DNA of 22,678 nucleotides, from assembly GCA_023252335.1 (NCBI GenBank), contig JAJPEA010000007.1, positions 1-22,678 on the forward strand, given 5' to 3'. Positions within the stretch are counted from its first letter, which is position 1, and every line of letters begins with the position of its first letter. Both the position numbers and the translations under genes were made by a program. The notes below the pieces were generated by a model. That model was not told the DNA's origin. It did not search any database and worked only from the letters and a program-made list of their open reading frames with translations. Shown piece after piece: positions 15,779 to 22,238 of this stretch. Source of the DNA: Nitrosotalea sp. GTDB taxonomy: Archaea; Thermoproteota; Nitrososphaeria; Nitrososphaerales; Nitrosopumilaceae.

Positions 15779-15794
15779 ACAGATCAATTAATTA

Positions 15795-16055
15795 ATGCAA
15801 ACTATATTGATGAAAATATTGGAAGACAAGGACGATTTTGCTAGTCTGCTTGATGATTGTATCAAGGCACTTGATGGTAACATTGATGTCTTAAATGATA
15901 TTGAATATGCTTTAGAGTCTGAAAAAGAAGATGCTGTTATCACAGATTTGACCAAAAGTGATCTTGTCAACATGGCACACGACGTGGCTGATTCATCTAG
16001 AATAAAAAAAGCCGAGTCACAATTTGTTAAAAGATATTTTGACCAGTCTGACTGA
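15795..16055 (+). CDS. Small acidic helical protein, function unknown
   Basis: I do not recognise the family. The 86-residue protein is rich in Asp and Glu, predicted largely helical, with one cysteine and no membrane segment or catalytic motif. Segments such as DDFASLLDDCIKALDGNIDV (13-32) look like amphipathic helices. Its coding potential is supported by an uninterrupted frame filling the gap between the divergent zinc-ribbon gene and convergent aroD (7-bp gap), with no competing frame. The ATG at 15795 is used; Met6 (ATG 15810), just after AATTAATTAA, is an alternative start. Role unknown. Confidence 0.65.
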   Translation: MQTILMKILEDKDDFASLLDDCIKALDGNIDVLNDIEYALESEKEDAVITDLTKSDLVNMAHDVADSSRIKKAESQFVKRYFDQSD

Positions 16056-16062
16056 AAATGTT

Positions 16063-16743
16063 CTAGTTTTGATCTTCTAACGACAGTATGCGCTTAATTT
16101 CTTTTAGACTGAATTGACCTGGAGCAACTGGTTTGCCTAGGGAGACATAGGTGTATGGACTGCCAAGTTTTGTACACAAAATTCTTGACATCCTGCCATA
16201 GTCTCCCATTGCAAAAGAAATTAGGCTAACATTTCTTGTTTTTGACTTGTAAAGGGAAAGAATGCGTATTGTATCCTCGATTGTTTTTGAAGTGGTTACA
16301 ATTTTTACATTATTTGAAATCTTGGACATTTTTTTAAGCATTGATCTTAGAATCTGCTCATTTGGGGTCTTTGTAAAATCATGCCATGAAACCAAGATTT
16401 TGGTTTTTGTACTTTTTAGGTATCTTGACAACTCTTTGTTTTTCTTTAACGTGTTGTATTCTACATCTAATAGATATGGCTCAAACTCTGAAATCAGTTT
16501 TAGTATTGAGATCCTTTCTTTTTCAGTGCCTGAAAATTTTCCACCCTCTGAGACCGGGCGTAATGTGCATACACACCTCTTGAGATGTTTTCTAACTAGA
16601 GTTAAACAAAAAGGAACTTGATTTGGTTTTAAAAAATCTAACCTGAGTTCTGCATAGTCTGACTTTACAAGAGCATGCTTTAACTCACTAGATACCTTTG
16701 TGGGGTTGGACGCTGCAATTGTTACGCAGACCTTGGTTAACAT
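16063..16743 (-). CDS. aroD: 3-dehydroquinate dehydratase, type I
   Basis: AroD dehydrates 3-dehydroquinate to 3-dehydroshikimate through a Schiff base. At 226 residues it is of normal size for type I. Motifs are YAELRLDFL (30-38), CTLRPVSEGGKF (59-70, substrate Arg62), SWHDF with catalytic His121 (119-123), KIVTTSK with Schiff-base Lys147 (147-153), SFAMGDYGRMSRIL and the C-terminal GKPVAPGQ. It starts 13 bp after the stop of a small exported-protein gene on the same strand and has no obvious promoter of its own, so the two are probably co-transcribed. That places it outside the main aroE-tyrA block although it acts just before AroE. Confidence 0.95.
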   Translation of the reverse strand: MLTKVCVTIAASNPTKVSSELKHALVKSDYAELRLDFLKPNQVPFCLTLVRKHLKRCVCTLRPVSEGGKFSGTEKERISILKLISEFEPYLLDVEYNTLKKNKELSRYLKSTKTKILVSWHDFTKTPNEQILRSMLKKMSKISNNVKIVTTSKTIEDTIRILSLYKSKTRNVSLISFAMGDYGRMSRILCTKLGSPYTYVSLGKPVAPGQFSLKEIKRILSLEDQN

Positions 16744-16756
16744 GAGTTTTCGGCAC

Positions 16757-17068
16757 TTACTTTGAGTTCTTTGGCATACTCATGGCTGGCTGTGTGCAAT
16801 ACATCCATCCTTTCAATGAATCCATGCATTTGCTAGGATCGCGTTGTGCATCAAGAAGCTTCTGACTCATCTTGGACCATGTATTTGGTGAACATAATAC
16901 TTGTCCACAAATGTGTTGTCCTCCTGCAGTTCTGTCTGTTTTCTGGGAGTATTTTGCATACACTGAACTTGGTGTCAATGCATTTACAGCCGGCATGGCT
17001 GTTGCAAAAACCATTATGGTTGCTAATGCTAATGCGACCAAACCGATCTTTATGTGTTGGTTGGACAT
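16757..17068 (-). CDS. Small exported protein with four cysteines
   Basis: Function unknown. The 103 residues begin with a clear signal peptide: basic start MSNQHIK, hydrophobic core ~8-28, and a likely cleavage after VNA (residue 30). The mature ~73-residue part has four cysteines (54, 59, 81, 91), enough for two disulfides, and the pattern CGQVLC plus CMDSLKGWMYC. There is no lipobox. A TATA-like box about 26 bp upstream of the ATG at 17066-17068 predicts a leaderless transcript reading on into aroD (13-bp gap). The pairing with aroD may be accidental. Confidence 0.75.
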   Translation of the reverse strand: MSNQHIKIGLVALALATIMVFATAMPAVNALTPSSVYAKYSQKTDRTAGGQHICGQVLCSPNTWSKMSQKLLDAQRDPSKCMDSLKGWMYCTQPAMSMPKNSK

Positions 17069-17090
17069 TAATTGCCTCTACATTCTACTA

Positions 17091-17098
17091 GTATATTT
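17091..17098 (-). promoter_or_regulatory. TATA box for the exported protein-aroD unit
   Basis: The minus strand reads AAATATAC, centred about 26 bp before the ATG at 17068. This is one of the clearest archaeal TATA boxes in the window. Confidence 0.5.
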
Positions 17099-17156
17099 AG
17101 ATTAGCATCCATTTGTCCATATGACAGAAATATAATTTCAATATTTTACTCATCAA

Positions 17157-17267
17157 ATGGAATCTCTCAATTATTATTCCATGATGCAAGTTGTTCCTAC
17201 TCTTGGAATGAATCTTGGATACATGTTACGTTTGGCAGAAACCTGTGGATGGAAGAAACTTTTATGA
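17157..17267 (+). CDS. Candidate 36-residue small ORF upstream of alba
   Basis: An ATG-TGA frame of 36 codons begins MESLNYYSMMQVVPTLGM and ends CGWKKLL. It lies in the 223-bp gap between the divergent exported-protein gene and alba. TATAAT (17131-17136) is 23-26 bp before its ATG, the geometry used by neighbouring genes. The product is mildly amphipathic with five methionines and no known motif. Its stop overlaps alba's TATA region. It could be a genuine small protein or a chance ORF; no family is recognised. Confidence 0.35.
   Translation: MESLNYYSMMQVVPTLGMNLGYMLRLAETCGWKKLL
17259..17266 (+). promoter_or_regulatory. TATA box for alba
   Basis: CTTTTATG is centred about 28 bp before the alba ATG at 17292, predicting a leader of a few bases at most. 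An AGAGGGT (17281-17287) just upstream of the ATG may act as a weak ribosome-binding sequence if transcription starts earlier. Confidence 0.4.
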
Positions 17268-17291
17268 AACGACCTCTCATAGAGGGTATCT

Positions 17292-17588
17292 ATGAGTTCA
17301 GACACATCACATGACACAAAAGACGTTGTCTTCATCGGAAAAAAGCCTATTATGGCATACGTAACATCTGCGCTCATACAGCTGGCTAACAACCCAAAGG
17401 TCTCAATAAAGGCAAGAGGACTTAGCATAGGTAGGGCAGTAGATGTTGCACAAATAATTGCACGAAGAACGGACAACTCTGGATATTCTATAGGACAAAT
17501 CAGCATAGGATCTGAGCATCTTCAATCATTGGATGGGAGATCAAGAAATGTATCTACTATAGAAATAGAAGTAAAGAAAAACGCATGA
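17292..17588 (+). CDS. albA: Alba DNA/RNA-binding chromatin protein
   Basis: Alba is a small dimeric protein that coats archaeal DNA and also binds RNA. The 98-residue protein has the family core: DVVFIGKKPIMAYVTSALIQL (11-31), where Lys17 and Lys18 correspond to the DNA-contacting, acetylatable lysine region of Sulfolobus Alba. SIKARGLSIGRAVDVAQIIARR (38-59) follows, with the conserved GRAVD turn. The ~10-residue polar N-terminal extension (MSSDTSHDTK) is modest. It has its own TATA-like box and is followed five bases after its stop by a perfect inverted repeat. It appears monocistronic. Confidence 0.95.
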   Translation: MSSDTSHDTKDVVFIGKKPIMAYVTSALIQLANNPKVSIKARGLSIGRAVDVAQIIARRTDNSGYSIGQISIGSEHLQSLDGRSRNVSTIEIEVKKNA

Positions 17589-17592
17589 TTGT

Positions 17593-17619
17593 CTAAAACA
17601 TGTCACGTACATGTTTTAG
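17593..17619 (+). terminator. Perfect 10-bp inverted repeat after alba
   Basis: CTAAAACATG (17593-17602) and its exact complement CATGTTTTAG (17610-17619) flank a 7-base loop, TCACGTA. It begins five bases after alba's TGA and is followed by T-rich sequence (GATTTTCTTTG). As RNA it would form a 3' hairpin that could end or stabilise the alba message. As DNA it contains two ACATGT palindromes and could be a dyad operator for the methyltransferase gene 70 bp downstream. The sequence does not decide between these. Confidence 0.55.
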
Positions 17620-17689
17620 GTGATTTTCTTTGATTTAATTTCATGCCCGAATAATTTTTTATTTTTACAACTGTTAAATATCAAAATGA

Positions 17690-18541
17690 TTGAGGGCTGT
17701 CGTGTGGAAACCAAATTCCATTGTTGTAGCAAATTCTAAAGATCTATCTCACCTACCTGACAATAAAATTGCGTTAACTGTCACATCTCCGCCTTATCAC
17801 AATGCCATAAACTATCAAGAGCACCAAGATACTGAGAAATGGTATCGAGGAACAGTTGAGACGTCTATTGGGGATTGGCTTGATGAAATGCGCACAGTCT
17901 TCTCTGAAGTGCATCGTGTAACAAAACCCGGTGGATTTTGTTGTATTGTCATAGGCAACGAAATAATTGAAGGCAAAAACAAACTTCCCTTGCCTGCATT
18001 ACTTCTTGTAGAATTGACAAAAAAAGAGATAGGTTGGAGCTTCTTTGAAGAGATAATCTGGAATAAAGTTACTGGCGGGAAAAAAAGATTCAGGGTTACA
18101 GTCCAGCATCCCTATCCCACGTATTACTACCCAAACATAATGCATGAGCAGATTATTATTTTCAGAAAAGCGCCGTTTCATAATGTCAAGGACAAAAAAA
18201 GCAAGCTAGTGCTTGATGATTTGATGAAAAAAGAGGTTGCAAACTCTGTCTGGCACATTGCCCCTATGCCTCCAAGTTACAGAAAGTTTCATCCTGCTGC
18301 ATTTCCAGAAGAGATACCGTATCGTTTGATTCAATTGTATAGTAACGTAGGCGACATTGTACTTGATCCATTTGTAGGAAGCGGACAAACTACCAAGATG
18401 GCAAGATTTCTTCATAGAAAATATCATGGAGTTGACAAGTCTGCAAAATATGTCAAAATTGCACAAAAACGAACAATGGAGGAACCGTCTCTTCGTAAGA
18501 TGCAGCTTGTTCCTAACTGGAAAAAACCCATATCACTATAG
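17690..18541 (+). CDS. Solitary DNA methyltransferase (beta-class, N4-cytosine/N6-adenine)
   Basis: This SAM-dependent methylase has the beta-class order: catalytic motif IV TSPPYHN (32-38) in the N-terminal part and the SAM-binding motif DPFVGSGQTTKMA (226-238) near the C-terminus, with SVWHIAP (186-192) and HPAAFPEEIPYRLI (201-214) between. SPPY is common in N4-cytosine enzymes, but N6-adenine cannot be ruled out. At 283 residues it is compact. No restriction endonuclease gene is adjacent, so it is probably an orphan methylase for regulation or replication-linked marking, or protection against an enzyme encoded elsewhere. TTG at 17690 is the first usable start because an in-frame TGA immediately precedes it. 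T/A-rich sequence at 17651-17668 may hold the promoter. Confidence 0.9.
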   Translation: MRAVVWKPNSIVVANSKDLSHLPDNKIALTVTSPPYHNAINYQEHQDTEKWYRGTVETSIGDWLDEMRTVFSEVHRVTKPGGFCCIVIGNEIIEGKNKLPLPALLLVELTKKEIGWSFFEEIIWNKVTGGKKRFRVTVQHPYPTYYYPNIMHEQIIIFRKAPFHNVKDKKSKLVLDDLMKKEVANSVWHIAPMPPSYRKFHPAAFPEEIPYRLIQLYSNVGDIVLDPFVGSGQTTKMARFLHRKYHGVDKSAKYVKIAQKRTMEEPSLRKMQLVPNWKKPISL

Positions 18542-18571
18542 CACCTGCTCTAGTCTAACTAGATAGGAAAG

Positions 18572-18581
18572 GTTATTTATT
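18572..18581 (+). promoter_or_regulatory. TATA box for the small basic-protein gene
   Basis: GTTATTTATT is centred about 25 bp before the ATG at 18601, predicting a leaderless transcript. Confidence 0.4.
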
Positions 18582-18600
18582 AAGAACCGCGATTCTTGCT

Positions 18601-18804
18601 ATGGTTACCTCTAACAGCAAATCATATTTTCGAATTGTTGAGCAAAGCCACAGAAAATATGCTGCTGCATTAAAACATGCACGATCCAGACAATCAATGA
18701 TGAACTTGTACTGGAAGCATAAACGAGAACATGAATCTCTTTTGAAGAAACATCTCAAAGATGAGATGGCTGAAATAATCCAGCTAAAAAAGAAATTCGA
18801 ATAA
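18601..18804 (+). CDS. Small basic helical protein, function unknown
   Basis: The 67-residue protein is very rich in Lys, Arg and His (e.g. HARSRQSMMNLYWKHKREH, 26-44) and appears helical along its length, ending in KKKFE. It has no cysteine and no membrane segment. Its charge suggests nucleic-acid contact, but no known fold is recognised. Support for coding: a well-placed TATA-like box, an ATG start, and an oligo-T terminator eight bases after the TAA. It lies after the methyltransferase gene with a 59-bp gap and a separate promoter. Confidence 0.65.
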   Translation: MVTSNSKSYFRIVEQSHRKYAAALKHARSRQSMMNLYWKHKREHESLLKKHLKDEMAEIIQLKKKFE

Positions 18805-18811
18805 ACATATC

Positions 18812-18823
18812 TTTTTTATTTTT
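18812..18823 (+). terminator. Oligo-T terminator
   Basis: TTTTTTATTTTT starts eight bases after the stop of the small basic-protein gene. It fits the T-rich intrinsic terminators of archaea. No stem is needed or evident. Confidence 0.45.
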
Positions 18824-18876
18824 AATAAAGTCTTGCTAGTGTGTATTTTGATATAAATTTAATTTGTGATGATATT

Positions 18877-19038
18877 TTATACAAATGATTTTAGCCACAT
18901 GGCTGCCACACTCTTGTCCAAGCCTTTGCCGCTTGTAGAAATTTTTGACTTGTTTTGCAGATGGCTTGGTGAGTTGATGTGCGATTCTACATCATTTTCA
19001 TCTATTTCTGTAATGCAAATATTGCAATGAAGACTCAA
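18877..19038 (-). CDS. Small C2H2 zinc-finger protein (53 residues)
   Basis: The frame runs from a TTG at 19036-19038 to a TAA at 18877-18879, filling most of an otherwise empty 275-bp gap. It starts MSLHCNICITEIDENDVESH and continues INSPSHLQNKSK. The Cys5, Cys8, His20 and His26 spacing is C-X2-C-X11-H-X5-H, resembling U1/matrin-type C2H2 fingers (CxxC...HxNSxxH). The C-terminal part (STSGKGLDKSVAAMWLKSF) is a short basic helix. An AT-rich TATA-like box lies 27 bp before the TTG. It follows the 3-dehydroquinate synthase II gene by 41 bp on the same strand. It probably binds zinc and possibly nucleic acid or a protein partner; the role is unknown. Confidence 0.6.
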   Translation of the reverse strand: MSLHCNICITEIDENDVESHINSPSHLQNKSKISTSGKGLDKSVAAMWLKSFV

Positions 19039-19060
19039 CGACTTTGTTGTTATGTTGACG

Positions 19061-19070
19061 TATAATAATT
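19061..19070 (-). promoter_or_regulatory. TATA-like box for the zinc-finger ORF
   Basis: The minus strand reads AATTATTATA, centred about 27 bp from the TTG at 19038. It lies between the 3-dehydroquinate synthase II stop and the small ORF. Confidence 0.4.
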
Positions 19071-19079
19071 TTTTAGAGC

Positions 19080-20135
19080 TTATTTTTCTACAATATACTC
19101 ATCGTCTACTTCCATGCCAAAATGTCTTCCAGTTGCTGGCTTGGAATATGCAAGTACGATATCTCCTTTTTTTAGGTGTGTAACTGATACCAGATGGCCA
19201 TTTGGACGCACAAATCGTATGGTCTCGGCATTTTGTGCAATGATTCCGCCTACCTCATCTCCAATCTGTGCCTTTATCATCAACATTGGCCTGCTTTCTA
19301 TCTTGGAGCGTCCCACAGTTGCTCTTCTTGCCTTGCCGTGTGAATTGATGACCAAAACTTCAGAACCAGTCTCAAGTTCTGATAAATAATTTGTTGTTCC
19401 ATCTGGGGACAACGTATAGCAATGCACTGCACCTGCGTTTACTCTAAAAGGTCTTGGTGAAGTAAATGACGAGCCAACTGATTCATTGTGTACTAGGAAA
19501 AGAAAATTAGATCTGCTTCCAATTAACATCCCCTCCCCACGCCCTAGAATAGATGCAGTGTCTACACAAACACGCTCTCCATTTCCTACTTCTTTAATTT
19601 CTAAAATCTTGGCAGGCCTTAGATCAAAGTTCTTTGTTCCAAGATATACCATGGTCTCTTTTACTTCATTTATAGAACTAGTTGAAAATATCACGCCGTC
19701 AACACCTATCTCCAATATTGAAAACATTTTGCGGGTCTCATCAGGGGTGTTTGCAACTGCAAATACTTCGGTGTGAATCTTGTGCAGCTTTGCTATTATG
19801 TTCTCAAGTGGAATTATCTTCCAGTCCGTTACCTCTATTATGACAAAGTCCAGTCCTGCCTTTGCAAACTGGAGTATTTTTTCAATGTCTGCGTTTGAGA
19901 GAACCTTGAACTTCATTCCAATTTTTTTGCCCTTGATCTTTGTAACCTTGTCAACTATGACATAATCTGCATTTATTGAGGTGTGTACTGTGGAAACTTT
20001 GGTCTTGATTCCTTTGAGCCATGCAGGGTCTAGGCTTACAATTTTGATTCCTTCTTTTTCTATCTCTGATAAAAATTTGGAAATCTGACCCCTTGAAACT
20101 TTTGGGGCAATAATTAATTCTCTATTTTTGCTCAA
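19080..20135 (-). CDS. 3-dehydroquinate synthase II (archaeal AroB')
   Basis: This archaeal enzyme oxidatively deaminates and cyclises ADTH to 3-dehydroquinate with NAD+, replacing bacterial AroB, to which it is unrelated. The 351 residues carry the family core: GNGERVCVDTASILGRGEGM (184-203), FLFLVHNES (211-219), RPFRVNAGAVHCYTLSPDGT (228-247), YLSELETGSEVL (250-261), VGRSKIESRPML and QNAETIRFV. Its TTG start (20133-20135) overlaps the 3' end of the ADTH synthase gene by 14 bp, so the two entry enzymes are co-translated. Upstream substrate and downstream AroD are both encoded in this window. Start choice rests on the family N-terminus (ELIIAPKV) and the overlap. Confidence 0.95.
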   Translation of the reverse strand: MSKNRELIIAPKVSRGQISKFLSEIEKEGIKIVSLDPAWLKGIKTKVSTVHTSINADYVIVDKVTKIKGKKIGMKFKVLSNADIEKILQFAKAGLDFVIIEVTDWKIIPLENIIAKLHKIHTEVFAVANTPDETRKMFSILEIGVDGVIFSTSSINEVKETMVYLGTKNFDLRPAKILEIKEVGNGERVCVDTASILGRGEGMLIGSRSNFLFLVHNESVGSSFTSPRPFRVNAGAVHCYTLSPDGTTNYLSELETGSEVLVINSHGKARRATVGRSKIESRPMLMIKAQIGDEVGGIIAQNAETIRFVRPNGHLVSVTHLKKGDIVLAYSKPATGRHFGMEVDDEYIVEK

Positions 20136-20910
20136 TGTACTTTGCAGCTTCCTTTGCTGTTTCTTTTCTAAATATTATTGCAGAAAGAGCATGAGTCAAT
20201 TTGCCTGGGTCTTTGTGCTCAAAGATGTTTCTTCCATATGTTACTCCCTTGGCGCCTGCCTCCATTGCCTCTTCGGTCATCTGTAGTATGTCCTGGTCTG
20301 TCTTTGACTTTGGACCGCCAGCTATGACAACAGGTACTGGTGTACTCTTGACTATCTTTTTGAACGAATCAACATCTCCTGTGTAAAGTGTTTTTACAAT
20401 ATCTGCACCACACTCGGCTCCAATTCTTGCAACATGGCCCACTATCTCTGGGTCGTGTGGGTTTTTGATATTCTCGCCTCTTGGGTACATCATTGCCAAA
20501 AGGGGCATGCTCCATTTGTGACAGTCGTCTGCAATTCTGCCTAGTTGTTCTATCATTTCTGGTTCCTCTTTTCCTCCGATATTGATGTGAAGTGAAACTC
20601 CATCTGCACCAAGTCGTAATGCTTCTTCAACTGAACCTGTGAGCATCTTTCTATTTGGGTATGCAGATAATGAAGTGCTACCTGAGAAATGTACGATTAA
20701 TCCAATCTTGGTTGGTTTTGGCAAGTTCTTGAGAATTCCTTTGTTGATGATAACTGATGTAAGACCAAAATGTTGGCAATTGTAAATCAATGCATACGGA
20801 TCCTCGATTCCTTTTAGCGGACCGCTTGATATTCCATGGTCCATGGGAATGCAGAGCATCTTGCCATTGCGTAAAATACGATTCATTCGAATCTGGTGGC
20901 CTGTTACCAT
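20122..20910 (-). CDS. 2-amino-3,7-dideoxy-D-threo-hept-6-ulosonate (ADTH) synthase
   Basis: This class I aldolase-fold enzyme condenses a 6-deoxy-5-ketofructose phosphate with L-aspartate semialdehyde to ADTH, the archaeal entry to aromatic synthesis. It replaces DAHP synthase. The 262 residues show CIPMDHGISSGPLKG (20-34), SLHINIGG (106-113), MYPRGE with conserved Tyr142 (141-146), the Schiff-base region IVKTLYTGD with Lys173 (171-179) and phosphate-binding AGGPK (197-201). Some relatives are fructose-bisphosphate aldolases, but the 14-bp overlap with 3-dehydroquinate synthase II and the MDHG segment favour ADTH synthase. ATG at 20908-20910; Met9 is an alternative. Confidence 0.93.
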   Translation of the reverse strand: MVTGHQIRMNRILRNGKMLCIPMDHGISSGPLKGIEDPYALIYNCQHFGLTSVIINKGILKNLPKPTKIGLIVHFSGSTSLSAYPNRKMLTGSVEEALRLGADGVSLHINIGGKEEPEMIEQLGRIADDCHKWSMPLLAMMYPRGENIKNPHDPEIVGHVARIGAECGADIVKTLYTGDVDSFKKIVKSTPVPVVIAGGPKSKTDQDILQMTEEAMEAGAKGVTYGRNIFEHKDPGKLTHALSAIIFRKETAKEAAKYIEQK

Positions 20911-20933
20911 TGGTGTTAATCGTTGGTGTGCCC

Positions 20934-20945
20934 TACTTAAAAATA
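20934..20945 (-). promoter_or_regulatory. TATA-like box for the ADTH synthase unit
   Basis: The minus strand reads CTATTTTTAAGT, centred about 29 bp from the ATG at 20910. The 149-bp gap 20911-21059 holds this and the divergent mqnC promoter; no RNA gene is seen. Confidence 0.4.
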
Positions 20946-21025
20946 GCGGGGAAATTGGACAAGAATTTACAAGTTATACCATTGGGAAAAATTATCAAAA
21001 AATTTTAGTGATTTTTTTCCAAAAT

Positions 21026-21036
21026 TAATTTTTAAT
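21026..21036 (+). promoter_or_regulatory. Candidate promoter for mqnC (first of two)
   Basis: An AT-rich TAATTTTTAAT box is centred about 28 bp before the TTG at 21060. A second box, TTAAATA (21090-21096), lies inside the longest frame, 27 bp before an in-frame TTG at 21120. The second would give a protein 20 residues shorter that matches the family N-terminus better. Confidence 0.35.
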
Positions 21037-21059
21037 GTGCTTAACTTTTTCTAGTGTGA

Positions 21060-22238
21060 TTGTACCAAGGCCATTTTGTTCTCAAACGATTAAATACGCT
21101 AAAGAGAAAACACAGTCAATTGAGCCAACTGACAGCACAGCTTCATCATTCTGAAATTGGTGACATTTTAGAGAACTCTCTTGTAGGCACAAGGCCTGGA
21201 ATCGAAGAATGCAAGAGACTCTTAGATTCTGATGATGTACACTTGATGGGTCTTGTTGCAGGACATCTTACAAGAAAAAAGTTTGGACTACGTTCTTCTT
21301 TTGTAAATAACATGATTCTAAATTATACCAATGTCTGCATCACTGATTGCAAGTTTTGCGCTTTTTACAGACCACCTGGCCATGAAGAATCTTATACTGT
21401 AACACTTGACAAGATTGAATCTAGAGTTAAAGCTGCATGGGAAATGTTTGGCATTACTCAAGTGATGTTCCAAGGAGGACACAATCCTTCTCTTAAGATC
21501 GAATACTTTGAAGATGCATTTAGATTAATTAGAAAAAAATTTCCTACAGTTGGAGTTCATGGTCTGTCAGCGTCTGAAGTTGACATGATATCCAAAGTTG
21601 AACACACTAGCACAAAAGAAGTCTTGTCAAGGCTCAAAGAAGCAGGCATGCAATCAATTCCTGGTGCTGGTGCAGAAATTCTAGTTGACGAAGTGAAAAA
21701 AATTATCAGTCCAAAAAAGATCTCAAGTGATACGTGGATTAGAATTATGGAAGAAGCTCATAGTATGGGAATACCTGCCTCTGCTACCATGATGTATGGT
21801 CATGTGGAGACAAGAGATGATGTTGCAGAGCATTTTATGAAAATTGCAAGACTGCAGGAAAAGACAAATGGATTCATGGCCTTTATCCCGTGGAGTTTTG
21901 AGCCAAACAATACTTTGATGCAAAAACAAGAGACGGTACAATTCCCTGCAGGTGGAACACAACTCTTGAAGATGATTGCAATATCTAGAATAATGTACAA
22001 TGATTTGATTCCGCATATACAATCATCTTGGCTTACAAATGGAGTTGCCATGGCACAAATGGCCTTGCAGTATGGTGCCGACGACTTTGGAGGCACGCTC
22101 TTAGGCGAAGAGGTGGTCTCATGTACTGGCGCACGCTCTACTGAGCTTACTGGCGAAAAAATAATCCAGGCAGTAAAGCAAATTGGATATCAAGTAGAAG
22201 AGCGCGACAATTTCTACAATGTTGTTAGAATCTACTAG
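21060..22238 (+). CDS. mqnC: Cyclic dehypoxanthinyl futalosine synthase (MqnC), radical SAM
   Basis: MqnC is a radical-SAM enzyme that cyclises dehypoxanthinyl futalosine in the futalosine route to menaquinone. The [4Fe-4S] motif is NYTNVCITDCKFCAFYRPPG (Cys93, Cys97, Cys100), and FCAFYR favours MqnC over the related CofH of F420 synthesis. Other matches are QVMFQGGHNPSL, GAGAEILVDEVKKIISPKK, ASATMMYGHVET, FIPWSFEPNNT and the C-terminal YGADDFGGTLLGEEV. The longest frame gives 392 residues from TTG 21060. A TTG at 21120, with its own TATA-like box, gives 372 residues and fits the family better; the basic first 20 residues have no clear counterpart. The TAG stop shares CTAG with the convergent ubiD-family gene. 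Confidence 0.9.
   Translation: MYQGHFVLKRLNTLKRKHSQLSQLTAQLHHSEIGDILENSLVGTRPGIEECKRLLDSDDVHLMGLVAGHLTRKKFGLRSSFVNNMILNYTNVCITDCKFCAFYRPPGHEESYTVTLDKIESRVKAAWEMFGITQVMFQGGHNPSLKIEYFEDAFRLIRKKFPTVGVHGLSASEVDMISKVEHTSTKEVLSRLKEAGMQSIPGAGAEILVDEVKKIISPKKISSDTWIRIMEEAHSMGIPASATMMYGHVETRDDVAEHFMKIARLQEKTNGFMAFIPWSFEPNNTLMQKQETVQFPAGGTQLLKMIAISRIMYNDLIPHIQSSWLTNGVAMAQMALQYGADDFGGTLLGEEVVSCTGARSTELTGEKIIQAVKQIGYQVEERDNFYNVVRIY

Noticed and set aside
17690..18541. Restriction-modification system
   Set aside because: Only a methyltransferase is present; neither neighbour has endonuclease motifs.
20122..20910. Fructose-bisphosphate aldolase (glycolytic)
   Set aside because: The families are related, but the 14-bp overlap with 3-dehydroquinate synthase II and the MDHGISSG segment favour ADTH synthase.
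21060..22238. CofH (F420 side-chain radical SAM enzyme)
   Set aside because: The FCAFYRPPGH context, the QGGHNP loop and the ADDFGGTLLGEEV ending match MqnC better, and a UbiD-family gene is adjacent.
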